A stretch of DNA of 64,000 nt from Gracilaria gracilis (taxonomy: Eukaryota > Rhodophyta > Florideophyceae > Gracilariales > Gracilariaceae). Shown in pieces: positions 1 through 12,974 of this stretch (its first letter is position 1; each line of letters begins with the position of its first letter). The DNA lies in the NCBI GenBank assembly GCA_030374805.1, contig JARGSG010000137.1, positions 1-64,000 of the forward strand, written 5' to 3'. The translations under genes were made by a program, and so were the position numbers. Below the pieces are notes generated by a model, which was not told the DNA's origin, searched no databases, and was given only the letters and a program-made list of their open reading frames with translations.

Positions 1-208
1 ACAGGTTTATTAGACCGTCCGTACCCTTACTACGTGTACCTGAGCACGTTTGGTGATACCGACCGTCCCACTCTCCTCCCTCCGACCGCCCGGTGCTTCC
101 TCCCTTACTCCTCCGTTCGGACACATTACAGTCACTCCCTCGAGTGCTACGGAGACTCCCGCTCTCAAGACCGCTTCGGTTTTCTCTCCCGATACGTACT
201 ATATCACA
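1..208 (+). repeat. 5' LTR, 3' portion only
   Basis: This stretch matches 11066-11268 almost base for base and ends in the same ATATCACA terminus. The window begins inside the LTR, so roughly 345 bases of it are not seen. The bases after 208, starting TGGTCTCCCG, sit where a tRNA primer-binding site is expected; I cannot name the tRNA. Confidence 0.93.
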
Positions 209-349
209 CTGGTCTCCCGACTTAGAAGGGGAATTCGAGACCGTACGGAGTTTCAGACACGACTTGGAACCGATACACTCGATATGAGTTCGCACGGTCC
301 GCACGGAGAGCAAGGAGAAGGTTTGTAGTCGGAAAAGATAACGCCGAGT

Positions 350-2500
350 CCGCTTTGGTCGCCCCTGGCGCCGCTTCGGACCACGCTTCGGTAGGCCGCC
401 GAAGTACCCGCAGCAGCAACGCCACGGCCTACGTGACTCCCTCAGAAGAACCCGAGCGGATTATCCGCAGGGGTAACTTGCAGACCGACCCGAAAGGACG
501 GAAGAAACGGACGGACAGGAATCCTGGTGCCGCAGTTGGCACGGAGGCACAGCCGGCGCAGAGTACAGCTGGACCCCCACCGCCGCAAACCGAACGTATT
601 CCGGCCCACCAATTGTGGACAGAGATTGCTCCGTACGCTCTGGAAGGACTCCGAACGGAAATTGAAGTTCATGTCCCGATAGCGGTCGAGTTATATCTCA
701 AGGAACGCGTCCCGGAACTGATGCGCCGTGACGTTCCACCGATCGTGCGTCACCTTGTGCACGAGGTGATGAAGGCCGACCGTACGGATATGGGACTGCA
801 AGCTAATCTGAGCAGTACATTGGCCGCCTTGGTAGCCAAGCTACCGACCAACCCCCCAAAGCTCGATATTGACCGAGCGGACAAAGCACCTCATCGCGGC
901 GTGAGAGGCGAACGATCGGACATGAAGAAGGGCCCGCAGAGGGACCCGACCGATGTTTACCTCCCGCCTGTTATACAACAGGACGGCCCGGACGGAAGCT
1001 CGGACGATTCCTCCTCCGAAGAGGATAGGGATCGCCGCAAACGAAGCGGTAAACCGAGCGGACATTCCGATTCGGACCACTCGACAGGCAGACGGAGGAA
1101 GCGTCGCCATCGCAGAGGACGGCGACACTCCCACACGGACTCTGAGTCCTCCCGCTCGTCATCAGAGGACGAACGGACGGACACAGAAGATGACGGGGAC
1201 TCGCGGAGCCCCCGTAGGAACAGCAGGTCTGGACGGCGTCGTTCCCGTTCGGACAAGTCCGCGCTGAAGCGCATTCGGCCCCTGAACGAGAAGTTCACGA
1301 AGGTCGTGGACTACCGTACGTACAGGCTGCTGCGACGTAGCCAGAAGTACGACTCGAGGGTGGCGCGCAAAATTGCGCGCTACCAAAAGAAATTGAATGT
1401 CCAGATGAAAGGCAATTCTTTTTCTGGAACGGACCCCCATCTCCGTTCTTAATTTCCTGCAGCGGTTCAAGACCGCCTGCAACCATAACGGACTGACGGA
1501 AGGGGCAGCACTCTGGTGCTTCCAGTTCTACCTCACTGGAGCAGCACACGCTTTGGTACAGTCCCGACTGGTCGGCGAGTCGGGTGCCGTCGACTCACCT
1601 CGCGACGAGGCACTCCATACGTACGAGGAAGTCGTGAACTTTCTACTCACGACGTACGCTACGGATGAGATCATCGCCGACGCGTGCTCGGAGGTGACGC
1701 TTTACCGTCAATCCTCCGGCATGTCCGAAACGGAGTTCGCTCAGAAACTCTGGACGAAGGCCTTACGATGCGGTAATGTATTTACCGATCGGAACCTAAA
1801 AGGTATTTTCGTCGAAGGACTACTGCCCGCCATTCGTTCGAAGGTGAGAAATCACCTCACGTCGCACCCGAACATCGGGACGACGCGCTCGCTCGGTATG
1901 CCGAGTCGTATGGCGACACCCATCGCGCCTCGCGACGACAGTCCGTACGTGTGGATACCCAGAGTGCCTCCGCACGCCCTCAAGCCTCACGTACGATTCG
2001 GAAGATCAATAGCGTCGAGTCTCCCTCAGCCTCGACCTATTCCCTATCGGACGACGAGGGTGATGAGGTCCTCGTGGTCTCTCGTGGTTCCACCATGCCC
2101 TCACCACCCACCACCCCCCCACCACCTCGACACCCGCGCAATCCATACGGTCTTACCCGAGTCAGAACGAGCTCTAGGGCTCAGAACCTTCACGATCGGA
2201 ACCAGAGGGACAGACCGTGTCGGATCTGCCTGTCACGGGACGCTAACTGTTGTCAACTGCTGCCTCCGGACGTAAAGGAAAAGCTGCTGGCCATTAGGGA
2301 GGCGAACTACCAGCAACGACGTGACGAAGGCTACTACAGTGGTTCTACATCCGCACGGAAGGTTCCGCTCCAGAATCCCAATGTCGGCTTTCGCCAAGTC
2401 GTACAGCATCGGATGGCATACCCGTCTCAACAGCAAGCGGCAATGCTAGTCGATGAGTCCGTTCCGGAGCAGGGAAACGAACCGGAGGACGCGTAGGGGC
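350..2500 (+). mobile_element. chromovirus gag-like region
   Basis: Open stretches between the left LTR and protease. The first part encodes a protein rich in Ser, Arg, Asp and Glu with a low-complexity acidic/serine stretch followed by an RS-rich basic stretch, which suits nucleic-acid binding. The second part has the helical character of a Ty3-type capsid, including a segment resembling the tail of the retrotrans_gag domain (around 1590-1860). I see no clear CCHC zinc knuckle. The assignment rests mainly on position in the element. Confidence 0.6.
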
Positions 2501-2559
2501 ACCGTCTCCTCCGAGGAAACGCAGCCCCACACGGTCAGTTCCTGTCGCACCCGACCCCA

Positions 2560-5500
2560 GGATGGAATCGGAAGTACTGACCTGTCCCCTCGACGCCCCT
2601 GAGCGACTGAACGATACGGTTCTACTGGCCAGCGCAAATTACAAAGTACATTTGTCTGTCGGTCTGACATCAGCAGTCATGTATCCGTTAACGGGCGTAC
2701 TGGACACAGGAGCCGGTCCGTGTCTCATCCACGAGCGTCACTTGCCACCCCGATGGCAATCTCGCCTCCGCACGGACTTAAAACCACGCATCACCGATGC
2801 GTCCCGAAATCGAATGGACGTCATCGGAGTCTTGCCGCTAACGGTCCGTATCGGTGATCTACACGTAAAGGTACAATTCCTTGTCGTATCGAACCTCTCT
2901 ACCAGTGTCATTCTCGGCACGTCGTTCATAGATCGATACGTACTTGGAATATTACCACCAAAACGGACCATCCTGTTGCAACACTCCCGTCCGATATCGA
3001 TATTGTCCCACGCCTATGGACCTCAAACACCCACGAACGTACGGCAATATCCGATATCATCCGAACGTGCTACCCCATCCAACAAGGTCCACGTCGCGCG
3101 CCAAGTCACATTGCCACCTATGTCGGAAACGCAGGTTCAGGTCACAACCAAAGCGTCCGGTTTGGTCTTTTTACAGTCTCATCACCGAACGGGTTCGACG
3201 CTGGAGCTCACGTTGCTTGCAAATGGAATTATGGATCTCCGCCCGGATGTCCCCTTCTTCGTGCGAGTAGCCAACCTATCTGACCGCACGGTTCGTTTGC
3301 ACAAACGAACCGTTATCGGACTCGCTCTACCGTCCCCCATTGCACTCATCACACCCCAGTCGGACTCGCCGCAGAGCGACGACTCTAAGAAGGGGGGGAG
3401 TGGTACCGAAGGGGGAAGTGTAAGCCCGAACGGACTCTCTAGCAAAGAAGACTGGGCCCAGGGTGTGCAAATCAGCCCTGAATACGAATCCGAACGGAAG
3501 GCAGTCCTTGAACTTCTCCGACCTTTTCAGGACATGTGGGACGGCCACTTGGGCAAAATCTCGGCCGCCAAGCATCGTATACATCTGGAACCAGGGACGA
3601 AACCCACATTCCAAATGCCATACAGAGCAGGACCCGCACGGAGAGAGTTAGAACGCACGGAAGTGACGAAGCAACTGGCGGCGGGAGTGATCGAGCCTTC
3701 GGCAGCAGAGTGGGCCAGTCCGGTCGTATTCGCTCAGAAGAAGGACGGAAGCCTCCGCTTCTGTGTCGACTACCGACGCCTGAACGCTGTGACCGCACGG
3801 GATACCTATCCGCTGCCACGCATGGACGAGTGCATTGACTCACTCGGAGACGCACGGATATTCTCCACACTGGACGCCAACAGTGGGTATTGGCAAACTG
3901 AAGTAGACGAGTCCGACCGGGATAAGACTACATTCACGTCCCACATGGGCCTTTACCGATACGTACGAATGCCATTCGGACTCAAGAACGCACCGGCTAC
4001 GTTCCAACGCGCTCTTGATATCATTCTATCAAGAGTCAAATGGCAGTACGCTCTGGTATGATGTGATTATCTATTCCCGAACGGTCGAGGAACACTACGA
4101 GCACGTACGGACTATACTACAAATGCTCCGGACGGCTGGTATTACTCTACGACTGGACAAATGCCACTTCTTCTGCGGCACCGTAGACTACCTGGGACAT
4201 GTTATCCGTCCGGGAAAGCTGCAGGTATCTACCAAGACTCAGGACGCTATCAAGCAGGCCAAGCCCCCAGGGAACCAGACGGAGCTCCGATCGTTCTTGG
4301 GACTTTGCAACGTCTTTCGACGGTTCGTTCCTAATTTCGCACGAATAGCGGCACCGCTGAACGCCAAGCTGGAAAAAGGACAACCCACGAGCTTCGAAAC
4401 GCTGTCCGATACGGAATATGAGGCATTTGACGAACTCCGACAGCGTCTCATCCGTCCCCCAATACTGGCCATCCCGAAACAAGGATGTCCGTACGTACTG
4501 GATACTGACGCGTGTGATAGTCAGGTAGGGTGTGCGCTGCTTCAGAGGCAGCCAGACGGTGAGCTCCTTCCAATCGGATACTGGAGTCGCTCCTTAACCA
4601 AGGCGGAGCGAAGCTACTCTACGACCGAGCGGGAATGCTTGGCCGTCGTATGGGCCATCCTACACCTCCGACCGTACCTAGAGGGTCAGAGATTTACAGT
4701 CCGAACGGATCACCACTCTCTGAGGTGGTTGCTCAACCTAGCGGACGCCTCTGGACGATTGGCACGCTGGCGACTTCGCCTAATGGAGTACGACTTCGAC
4801 GTCATTCACCGCCCGGGAATAAAACACCAGGCCGCGGACGCCCTTTCCCGAATACGTACGGACGGCGAAGACAATACTCCGCTGGACGACGAGGTTCCCT
4901 GCTTGTTCGTTGAGGACCATACGGAAAATGGCTATTTAGTCGCCAACATCTCCGTTGACGGAACAGAGTACACTTAGGTGTGCGTCGACTGGCCTAGATC
5001 CGAACGGTCAGCCCCGGGACTTCCCGAAGTCCTCACAGTCCCGGCAGAGGACACCAATGCCGTACCACTCACCATCGAGGAACTGGTCCGCGAACAAGCA
5101 ACGGACGCTTTCTGTGAGTCCGTACGGAAGGACATCGGTAACGGTGTCACCCTCTTCGACGTCGACCGACACGGGCTCATTGTACGTAAGGCTCCATTAG
5201 ACGGTGCCGTCCAGAAAGTCGTACCTGCGTCGCTGCAGCCACGCGTCCTCTATTTGGCACATTACCCCCGCACGGTCGGACACCCAGGCGCTACCCGAAT
5301 GTACGAGAGCCTTCGTCGGGATTTCTATTGGCCCAACATGGCCAACGACGTATTCCAGACCGTACGGGATTGCCGCACGTGCCCGGCTACGCGAGGAACC
5401 CGCTTCCGCTCGCAGAAGCTGCTGAAGCTGTTCCCTGCCGCCGGTCCCCTGGAATTCATCGCCATGGACATTGTAGGCCCATTTACGAAGTCCCTAAACG

Positions 5501-6640
5501 GATACCAGTACATACTGGTAATGACCGATCGGTTCAGCAAGCTGGCTCGTGCAATACCAATGCGGTCTACCACAGCACCAGCTGTAGCCAAAGCGTTCCT
5601 CGAACACTGGGTTTATCCGTACGGAATACCGAACTACATGTTGACCGATAACGGACCGCAGTTTGTGTCAAAGTTCTTCGAGACAGTGTGTTCCGCTTTG
5701 GGTACCAAACACGTACTCACCACTGCGTATCACCCGCAAACAAACGGGCAGGCCGAACGGTTCAATAAGATACTCGTGGAGCGCCTACGCCATTACGTTG
5801 CGGACCACCAGAGGACGTGGCACGCGTACGTACAACCTTTAACGTACGGCTACAACCTGCAGGTGCACCGGTCGTTAGGAACTTCTCCATTCCGAGTCGT
5901 TCTCACGCGTACACCTCCGAGCGTACTTTTGGATGAACCCAGTACGGCATTGGATCCGGCGACTCCGACGCAGCCTACAGCAGCTCAGCTTAAGCGCTAT
6001 ACGCTAAAACTGCTGCAGGCTACGTTACAGACCGCACGGACGAAGCTCACACGCGCGCAACAGCGCTATAAACAGGACTTCGATAGAACCGTACGGTACA
6101 CACCCAGCTTTGCTGCTGGCGACGAAGTTTTCGTCGACCGACCGGACTATAAGAGCACGGACGAAGACCTCACGGACCAAGAACGTACGTATCGGAAGCT
6201 CTTGCCGAAGACGACTGGCCCATTCACGGTTATCTCCGCATCGGACACAACCGTCACTATCGACCAGGACGGCATCCATAACACGATCAGTATCGACCGT
6301 GTTACGAGGGCTCCGTCCGTACGGCAGAGCACCGCACCGGTTACATCCGAACGTACGCGTGGCCCGGTTGTTGCCGATCCGCACGGACCCACCGCGGACG
6401 ACATAGTGAGCGACGCAGCGCCCACAGCGCCGTCCGGAACGGTTCCGAGCGTAGTAGAGCGCGTTGTCGCACATCGCGACACTCCGAACGGAAGAGAATA
6501 CCGTGTACGTTGGCACGGTTACACTGCCGCCGAGGATACGTACGAACCCCCGGAACACCTCCCCCAACACTTCATTGCCCGATATTGGCGCCGCAGAAAC
6601 CGCTCGGGTTCTGCGACACTTCAGGGAGGGGGAGGAGAGT
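2560..6640 (+). mobile_element. chromovirus pol: PR-RT-RH-IN-chromodomain
   Basis: Domains in order: aspartic protease with a DTGA active site near 2703; Ty3-type reverse transcriptase about 3600-4250, recognised by the KKDGSLRFCVDYRRLN and MPFGLKNAPATFQR blocks; RNase H about 4480-4860; integrase with an HHCC zinc finger about 5260-5400 and catalytic core blocks near 5465, 5645 and 5750; and a chromodomain about 6445-6590 with the block YRVRWHGY. The chromodomain, which in relatives targets integration to particular chromatin marks, is the defining feature of chromoviruses. The coding sequence is interrupted, so it is treated as a fossil. Confidence 0.93.
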
Positions 6641-7479
6641 AGGCTTGATCCACCGCACGGAACAACCGCACGCGCGCTACGAGAAACCAGTGCGCGCATC
6701 GCGAGACGGCGCCGCACACGCGCCGTTACACACGCGCGGCACGGTCTGGACAATACCGAACGGACTTGCATGGCCTCCTGGAACGCATCACCACGGCGCC
6801 GCCGCGGTTACTTGCAAGGCGAATCAAAAAAATCGCCACGGAAATTGCCTGTCCGTACGGTATCAAAAACGCTGATTCAGTGTTTGGCCGATAACTCCGA
6901 AACGGTGGCGTTTCAGGCGCTCGCAATGGCCGATTTGGACTGCGCGCAAGACCAAAATACTTAACGGTTTTTTGGCTTGCACGCACGGCCTTTACGTGCA
7001 TTACTGGATACCGAATCGGATACCGACAACCGCATGGCGCGCGTACGCTCCGGGCAGTAATAATTGCCAATTTTTCGGGAGCGCCTACCGCGCAGCGCTC
7101 ACTGCGCGAGCTCCCATGACGTACACGGAACCGCCACGGCGCCAGTCCCATTCCGCCGCCCTCGCCGTACGTTTGTGGAAGTTCGACCACACTTTTCGAC
7201 ATCGAATAACGTCGTCTTTTCGAGAACGACCAAGGCAACTAGGATTGCCTCCTATCTACTTGTACGCAAAAGGAACCTGAAGTACAATCACGAAAGGATC
7301 AGGGCTGTTTATTGAGAACGTTCTGGGTACTACCCGCTCGGTCCTAACCGCGCCTAACTACGCGCCTCGTGGCCGGTACGGTATTCGTCGCTCCTCGACC
7401 ACGACCACGACCACGGCCACGCCCGCGGGGCGTGGGAAAGCCCGAACGGAACCCACGACCGGACACAGAAGCGCCACGC

Positions 7480-9920
7480 GTTACGTTCTTGGTAATACCG
7501 GCCGGCTTCGACGGCTGGAACGGAGCCGAAGGTACCTGGCCAGGGCGTGTTGGGGAACTACAGTCCTTCGTCCACTCGGTTCGCCAGTCGATGACGGCGC
7601 AGGACCAGGGCGGATTTCATCCTCGTCGGTAGCCACCGCCCCGGAAGCTACAGCAGCGTCTGCAGGACCGCCCGGAGATGTCATCGCGACATCCGCAGCC
7701 TCTGTCGGCTCAGCGGCATCAGTTGTCCCCGCCGCACCGCTAGCAGCGGGAACAGCCGCTGCATCGACGGCTTCAACAAGCACCACTTCTCCCGCCACGT
7801 CGTCCGCTACGGCTGCTTCCGCAAGTTCCGGAACGGGCTCTGGCGTTCCTGGTGGGGTGGGCGCACGCAACGCGGTGCCGCGAAACATGGAACGGTTCAC
7901 CTTCCTAATGTTCGCTACGATCTGATGAACCTGGCGTTCCGCGTCCACCTGCTCCTGAATCCCTTCGTACGTACGGTCCAGCAGCTCCTCTACCTCAGGA
8001 GCCTCAGTTGTTCGTAACCCACCGCCCGGATGTGAAGAGGGACCAATCCCTGCGACCGTCGCCGCCTCGTACTTCTGGAGCACAGCCAAGCAGTGGTCGC
8101 GGAGGGTAACGCAAAAGGTCAATCTGGGCCTGCGCCTGCTCGCGCAGCGCAGCCTCAGCATTGACCGCACGGCGTAACCATCCACGAGCGGCCAACAGAG
8201 CTGACCTTATGTGTGGCGGCTCCTCTTCCCCGGCTGGAACACAGACCGCACGCACGGCTGCGAAAGCCGTCGCCGTGTCGGGCACGGACAGGTCGAAGCC
8301 CATCTCGTCCAAACGTTTACCGGCAATGCAGACCTGCTCGCCAGCTTCCATCCGTACCGGTACTTCGACAACCTCCGGTTCTGCAGGCGGAGTGGGTTCG
8401 ACGGCGTCCGTCTGCACTCCCATTTCGTGCTTCGGCGCTGGCGGAGCCGCCGGCACCGCTGGAACGGCCTCGAACTCTGCCTCCATGTATCCGTGCGGGA
8501 AGTAGTTGGCCTTTTGCGAGAACGGCCACGGCGGCAAACGACCGGACGGTAGGACGGCGCGAACGATTAGCGCTGCCCCCAGTACCTGAGGGGGGCATCT
8601 CCGGAAACGTATCGGCACGGTAGTCATACCACAAGAAGCCCGGAGTCTGATCCCAGTCGGTCTCCAACGCGTACTGAAGGAGCTTCTCCCCCACGTCGGC
8701 CGGGTATATCGTACCGCGGAGAATGTTCTGCAAACCCATCTCGGCCAGAATGCAGACCAACTTGTACGGTAACGGAAACAACCTTCCCTACTGGGGCTAC
8801 CCATCCTTGTGGTACAGTCTATCATCTGCCGCACGGGGTGAACACCTCAATGCCGTCCGAAGCGGCCTGCAAGAAAGCCATGAAGGCGAACACCGCCCAT
8901 TCGGCGTACAGCACCTGCAGTACGACACGGCTCATCTCCCCGGGAACCATCAACTCCCCGGAGTGGTACGCCACCACCGGCGGCGTCGGAACGGAAAGGT
9001 TGCGCGCGACGTCGACGGAGGACCACGACTCGGTCATCCTATAGTACACGGACGGACGTCGATTCGCCGGCACATCGAAGAACTCAACGTTGTGCCAAGC
9101 GTAGAAGTACTTCTGGGACGCACGGATGCGCGCTTCTGTTGCAGCGTTGCTGCCCCAGCGCGGACGATTCAGCCAGTACAACTCGTCGTACGGAGGTTTC
9201 GAACATCACCAACGCGAGTGGATTACCGTCCGCAGGTGGAAAGCTCCGGTCGGAATCGAAACGATGCATAAGGCGTTGAAGCCTGGTCTGGTACTCCTTC
9301 TCCTCCGGACATCGGAGGAAAGGCATGTCTGCTCGGCCGAACGTACGCTCGTCAGAACGACCGGTAATACCAGGCAGATGATTCCAGCGTGCCTGCCACG
9401 CCTCCATGTTCGTACGTTTCGGGTTACGACTTGCGACATCCCGTAGTGGCAAGGACGTCGGGATCTCAGTGAACCTGAGAGCGTCAAAGTACTCCGCACT
9501 GGTTCGGGTGTATTCCGTCACGGACATCGGAACCTGTTTCGTACGACGCGGAGCCTGGAACCCACGACGGTGGCGGTGATCATACTGCTGACCCGGGTAA
9601 CGGTACCGAACGAAACGGCATCGGCATTTGCGACCCCGCGGCTTCTCCGCTCGGCTGATTCGGGTTATTCGACCCGCCCGGATTGCTCGCCATACTGCTC
9701 GAGCCTCTGGCGGAATGACCTGGTGATGGCTCCGACATGGTGAACGGAGAGGGAGCGCGCGCTCTTATACGGGCTTGACCCACGACGATGCACCTCCCGC
9801 GGGGGGAATGGCGACTCGTTTCGGACTTATACGTAATGCGCGCCCGCGTCGCAGTGCCACGTGCACTTATCGAAGCCACGGCCGCATTAAATTTATTCCG
9901 AACGGGCGCTGACAACGCGG
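7480..9920 (-). mobile_element. antisense coding segment inside the chromovirus
   Basis: Between pol and the right LTR, about 2.4 kb carries long open stretches on the minus strand, in codon use like the rest of the element. The predicted sequences are rich in Pro, Ala and Glu at one end, and in the middle contain ordered-looking stretches rich in Trp, Tyr, Phe and Arg. I recognise no family. Extra antisense ORFs in this position are known from some large plant Ty3/gypsy elements, so a lineage-specific accessory gene is reasonable. Its frames are discontinuous. A captured host gene is an alternative. Confidence 0.5.
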
Positions 9921-10715
9921 AACTGTCACCCTCTCCCTTTGAATGAGTCTAGCACCGCTCGTTTGACGCGCGGTGTTCGCACTTTGCCCGACGCGAACCA
10001 CCCCCCACCAGCACCCCTGTCCTCTCTTCTGTCGTTGTCTGCCTCGCTCGTCCGCCACGGTGACCCTGTCGACCCACTTCGGTCGGTTCACTACACGTCC
10101 CCACCGCTTCGTGCTGAGTCGACAGTACTCCGTGTCCGTTCTGGCTCCGAGCTCAGTCCCCAATCCCGACTCCTACGTTCGGTTGCCCAGCGGATGCCAC
10201 CGCTCCCGTCAACGCGTCAACAATTGGCTCGCTTCGTACGCTCTGGCGACCCTTCCGAGTGTTCGAACGCTCCCTTACGTACGGAAACCGCAGCCCCTGG
10301 CTCCGTGCGGAACTTACACGCACCGGAATCATCCAGACACCCCGGCACGACTGAACGTTTTGGCGCCAATATTGCCGCCACCCTTTCCAACCACTCGTTC
10401 ACTAGAGCCATGCGCGTGTCCGCCCGTCCTTTCGCACACGCCATCACGGCCCTAGCCACTCGCCCGTACGGCTGTGTTGGTCGTACCGTTCCCTACACGG
10501 ACCACTGGACCGCACCGCCCCTTCCCGTGGTTGATTTGTGCTCCGTTTCGCACGTACGTTCCTAGGATTTTGGCATGGCTTCGCCCCGGCCCTGGCGGGC
10601 CATTTTCAAGAAAGAAGGCGAACGGTGGCCTTCTTTGACCGTGCGGACGATAGAATGCGATGCTCACACCCATTCGGACACTTCGAGGACGAAGTGTACT
10701 TTAAGAAGGGGGGTC

Positions 10716-11268
10716 TGTGGTATAGTACGTTGTGACGGCGCGAGCAGCGCTGTACGATGTATTCGATCGGTAATTCACGTACGAAGGGGGTGTGCACGGC
10801 ATGGTGGCTTAGCCACGTGTACGGATAGCGAGCGAGTGCCGCACGGACGGACGGAAGGTACAAGTGGGACACGTGGGCGATTAGGCTCGTGCCAGGCTGT
10901 GGCACTGTAAGGGAACCAGTCGTACAGTAGATAGTTAGTGGCCCAGACCCGATATTTAGTTGTAGCTCGGATCTCGCCGGCCCCCTGCAGTAAACCTCAA
11001 GCATCCTTTGCCGAACGTCTTCTTCGCCAAGTAGCGCGACCGACCGACCGACCGGCACTGAACGTACAGGTTTATTAGACCGTCCGTACCCTTACTACGT
11101 GTACCTGAGCACGTTTGGTGATACCGACCGTCCACTCTCCCTCCGACCGCCCGGTGCTTCCTCCCTTACTCCTCCGTTCGGACACATTACAGTCACTCCC
11201 TCGAGTGCTACGGAGATTCCCGCTCTCAAGACCGCTTCGGGTTTTCTCCCGATACGTACTATATCACA
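10716..11268 (+). repeat. 3' LTR, complete (553 bp)
   Basis: The start is set by the purine tract at 10703-10713 (AAGAAGGGGGG) and the end by the match to the left LTR. The termini TGTGGTATA and TATATCACA form a near-perfect inverted repeat, with the TG...CA ends expected of LTRs. A tetranucleotide CCGA-type run lies near 11037-11055. The five bases after the LTR (TTTTG) are the expected half of a target-site duplication; the other half is outside the window. Confidence 0.9.
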
Positions 11269-12197
11269 TTTTGGTGTTTCCAATGTGGGATTCGCCTGGT
11301 TTTCCTGTAAATACGTGTGCACGGCGTGCATGTGCCGTCACTGCAATTTGGCGTTCGAAGGTCTTCATCTTCACCGTTTTCGGATTGTTCACTCTCAAAA
11401 TGGCATTTTGGTGTTTCCAATGTGGGATTCGGCTGGTTTTCCTGTCAATACGTGTGCACAGTTTGCATGCGCCGTCACTGCAATTTGGCGTCCGAAGGTC
11501 TTCATCTTCACCGTTTTCGGATTGTTCACTCTCAAAATGGCATTCTGGTGTTTCCAACGTGGGATTCGCCTGGTTTTCCTGTCAATACGTGTGCACGGCG
11601 TGCATACGCCGTCACTGCAATTTCGCGTTCGAAGGTCTTCATCTTCACCGTTTTCGGATTGTTCACTCTCAAAATGGCATTTTGGTGTTTCTAATGTAGG
11701 ACTCGCCTGGTTTTCCTGTCAATACGTGCACTTGTGCACGGTGTGCATGCGCCGTCACTGCAATTTGGCGTCCGAAGGTCTTCATCTTCACCGTTTTCGG
11801 ATTGTTCACTCTCAAAATGGCATTTTGGTGTTTCCAACGTGGGATTCGCCTGGTTTTCCTGTCAATACGTGTGCACGGTTTGCATGCATCGTCACTGCAA
11901 TTTGGCGTCCGAAGGTCTTCATCTTCACCGTTTTCGGATTGTTCACTCTCAAAATGGCATTTTGGTGTTTCCAATGTGGGATTCGGCTGGTTTTCCTGTC
12001 AATACGTGTGCACGGTGTGCATGCGCCGTCACAGCAATTTGGCGTCCGAAGGTCTTCATCTTCACCGTTTTCGGATTGTTCACTCTCAAAATGGCATTTT
12101 GGTGTTTCCCATGTGGGATTCGGCTGGTTTTCCTGTCAATACGTGTGCACGGTGTGCATGAGCCGTCACTGCAGTTTAGCGTCCGAAGGTCTTTGTA
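11269..12197. repeat. 137-bp tandem repeat array (about 6.8 units)
   Basis: Units begin at about 11267, 11404, 11541, 11678, 11821, 11958 and 12095, so the period is 137 bp, with one unit of 143 bp carrying a 6-bp insertion. Units differ at only a few positions. The array starts directly at the LTR end, so the chromovirus landed inside it and the rest of the array is probably to the left of the window. Because 137 is not a multiple of three and the unit lacks plus-strand stops, the array gives long spurious reading frames in all three plus frames. I interpret it as a local satellite, not a gene. Confidence 0.92.
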
Positions 12198-12960
12198 GTG
12201 CAACGCCCTCGGAAGGGGATGTGGAGTTTCTTAATTTATAATTCCCGTTGCACGGGAGGACTATTATATGAATAGTAATAACCATTGAGATGGGTTGGAC
12301 ACGTGGGATACGGTGTGAGCTGGAGAGAGTGGCCACGGGACGTGGGTAATTACCACTGTTCGTGGGCTGATTTAGTTAGTTTATTTCTAATTATTAGTCA
12401 GCAAGCTGCACTACTTAGTGCGCCGGCGATCTCGCCGTCGCACCAGTAAAGCTCCCCGAACCAGGTTTGGGTCTAGACTTTCACGCCTTCGACGGTCATC
12501 AACTCCTCCAAGGAGGGATACGCCGTTGCACACGGATCGCCTATCCACCCTGCGTCCTCTAACAGCTGTGGGTGGCTTGCGCTCGGCCAGTGCGCGCTTC
12601 GGGCTTGGAGCACCGTAGTGAAGAGCAACTTTTGGTTCAAAAAAAGGCGCACAGGCGTAGCGCAGCGAGCGCAGCGGGCGCCGCAGCGGGCGCCGCAGCG
12701 GCTGCGGCTGCGCAGTGCGGCAGGCCGCACTGGTCGGCGCGCTGTGCGCGCCACGTGCGTGTGCGCCGCGCGGCTGCACCCACAATGACCAACGTACATA
12801 TGTATGAGTTATGGACGCGAACGAGTGCGATATGGCGTGGACCGAGACGAGCACGAGTGGTCCCGAGCCGTAGGCGAGGGACCACGAGTGCGCCTGGTTA
12901 TTCCCACTCGCTCGCTGCAATAATGTGGAGAGACTGAAACGCTCCAGTTGAACAATCATA
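12198..12960. other. non-coding stretch with GC-rich low-complexity core
   Basis: I see no recognisable gene here. A core at about 12655-12725 is built of GCGCAGCGG-like repeats that translate to Ala/Arg runs in several frames, which explains the open frames on both strands. A small hairpin (CCCGT-TGC-ACGGG) lies at about 12244-12256. Confidence 0.6.
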
Positions 12961-12974
12961 TCTGGTGCGAGAGG

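Larger units (their letters stand above)
1..11268 (+). mobile_element. Ty3/gypsy chromovirus (LTR retrotransposon), nearly full length
   Basis: An LTR element of the Ty3/gypsy chromovirus lineage. In order on the plus strand it carries part of the left LTR, a primer-binding region just after 208, a gag-like region, protease, reverse transcriptase, RNase H, integrase, a C-terminal chromodomain, a long 3' segment with antisense coding potential, a purine tract (10703-10713) and the complete right LTR. The pol order and the chromodomain fix the family. By eye the shared parts of the two LTRs are about 96-97% identical, so the insertion looks fairly recent. The frames are not continuous and I estimate a few breaks, so it is probably a young fossil rather than an active copy. 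Its left end lies outside the window. Confidence 0.93.

Noticed and set aside
11099-12241. Long plus-strand frames (380 codons and others) in the tandem array
   Set aside because: They are translations of the 137-bp satellite unit in successive frames and start inside the LTR; there is no protein-like conservation.
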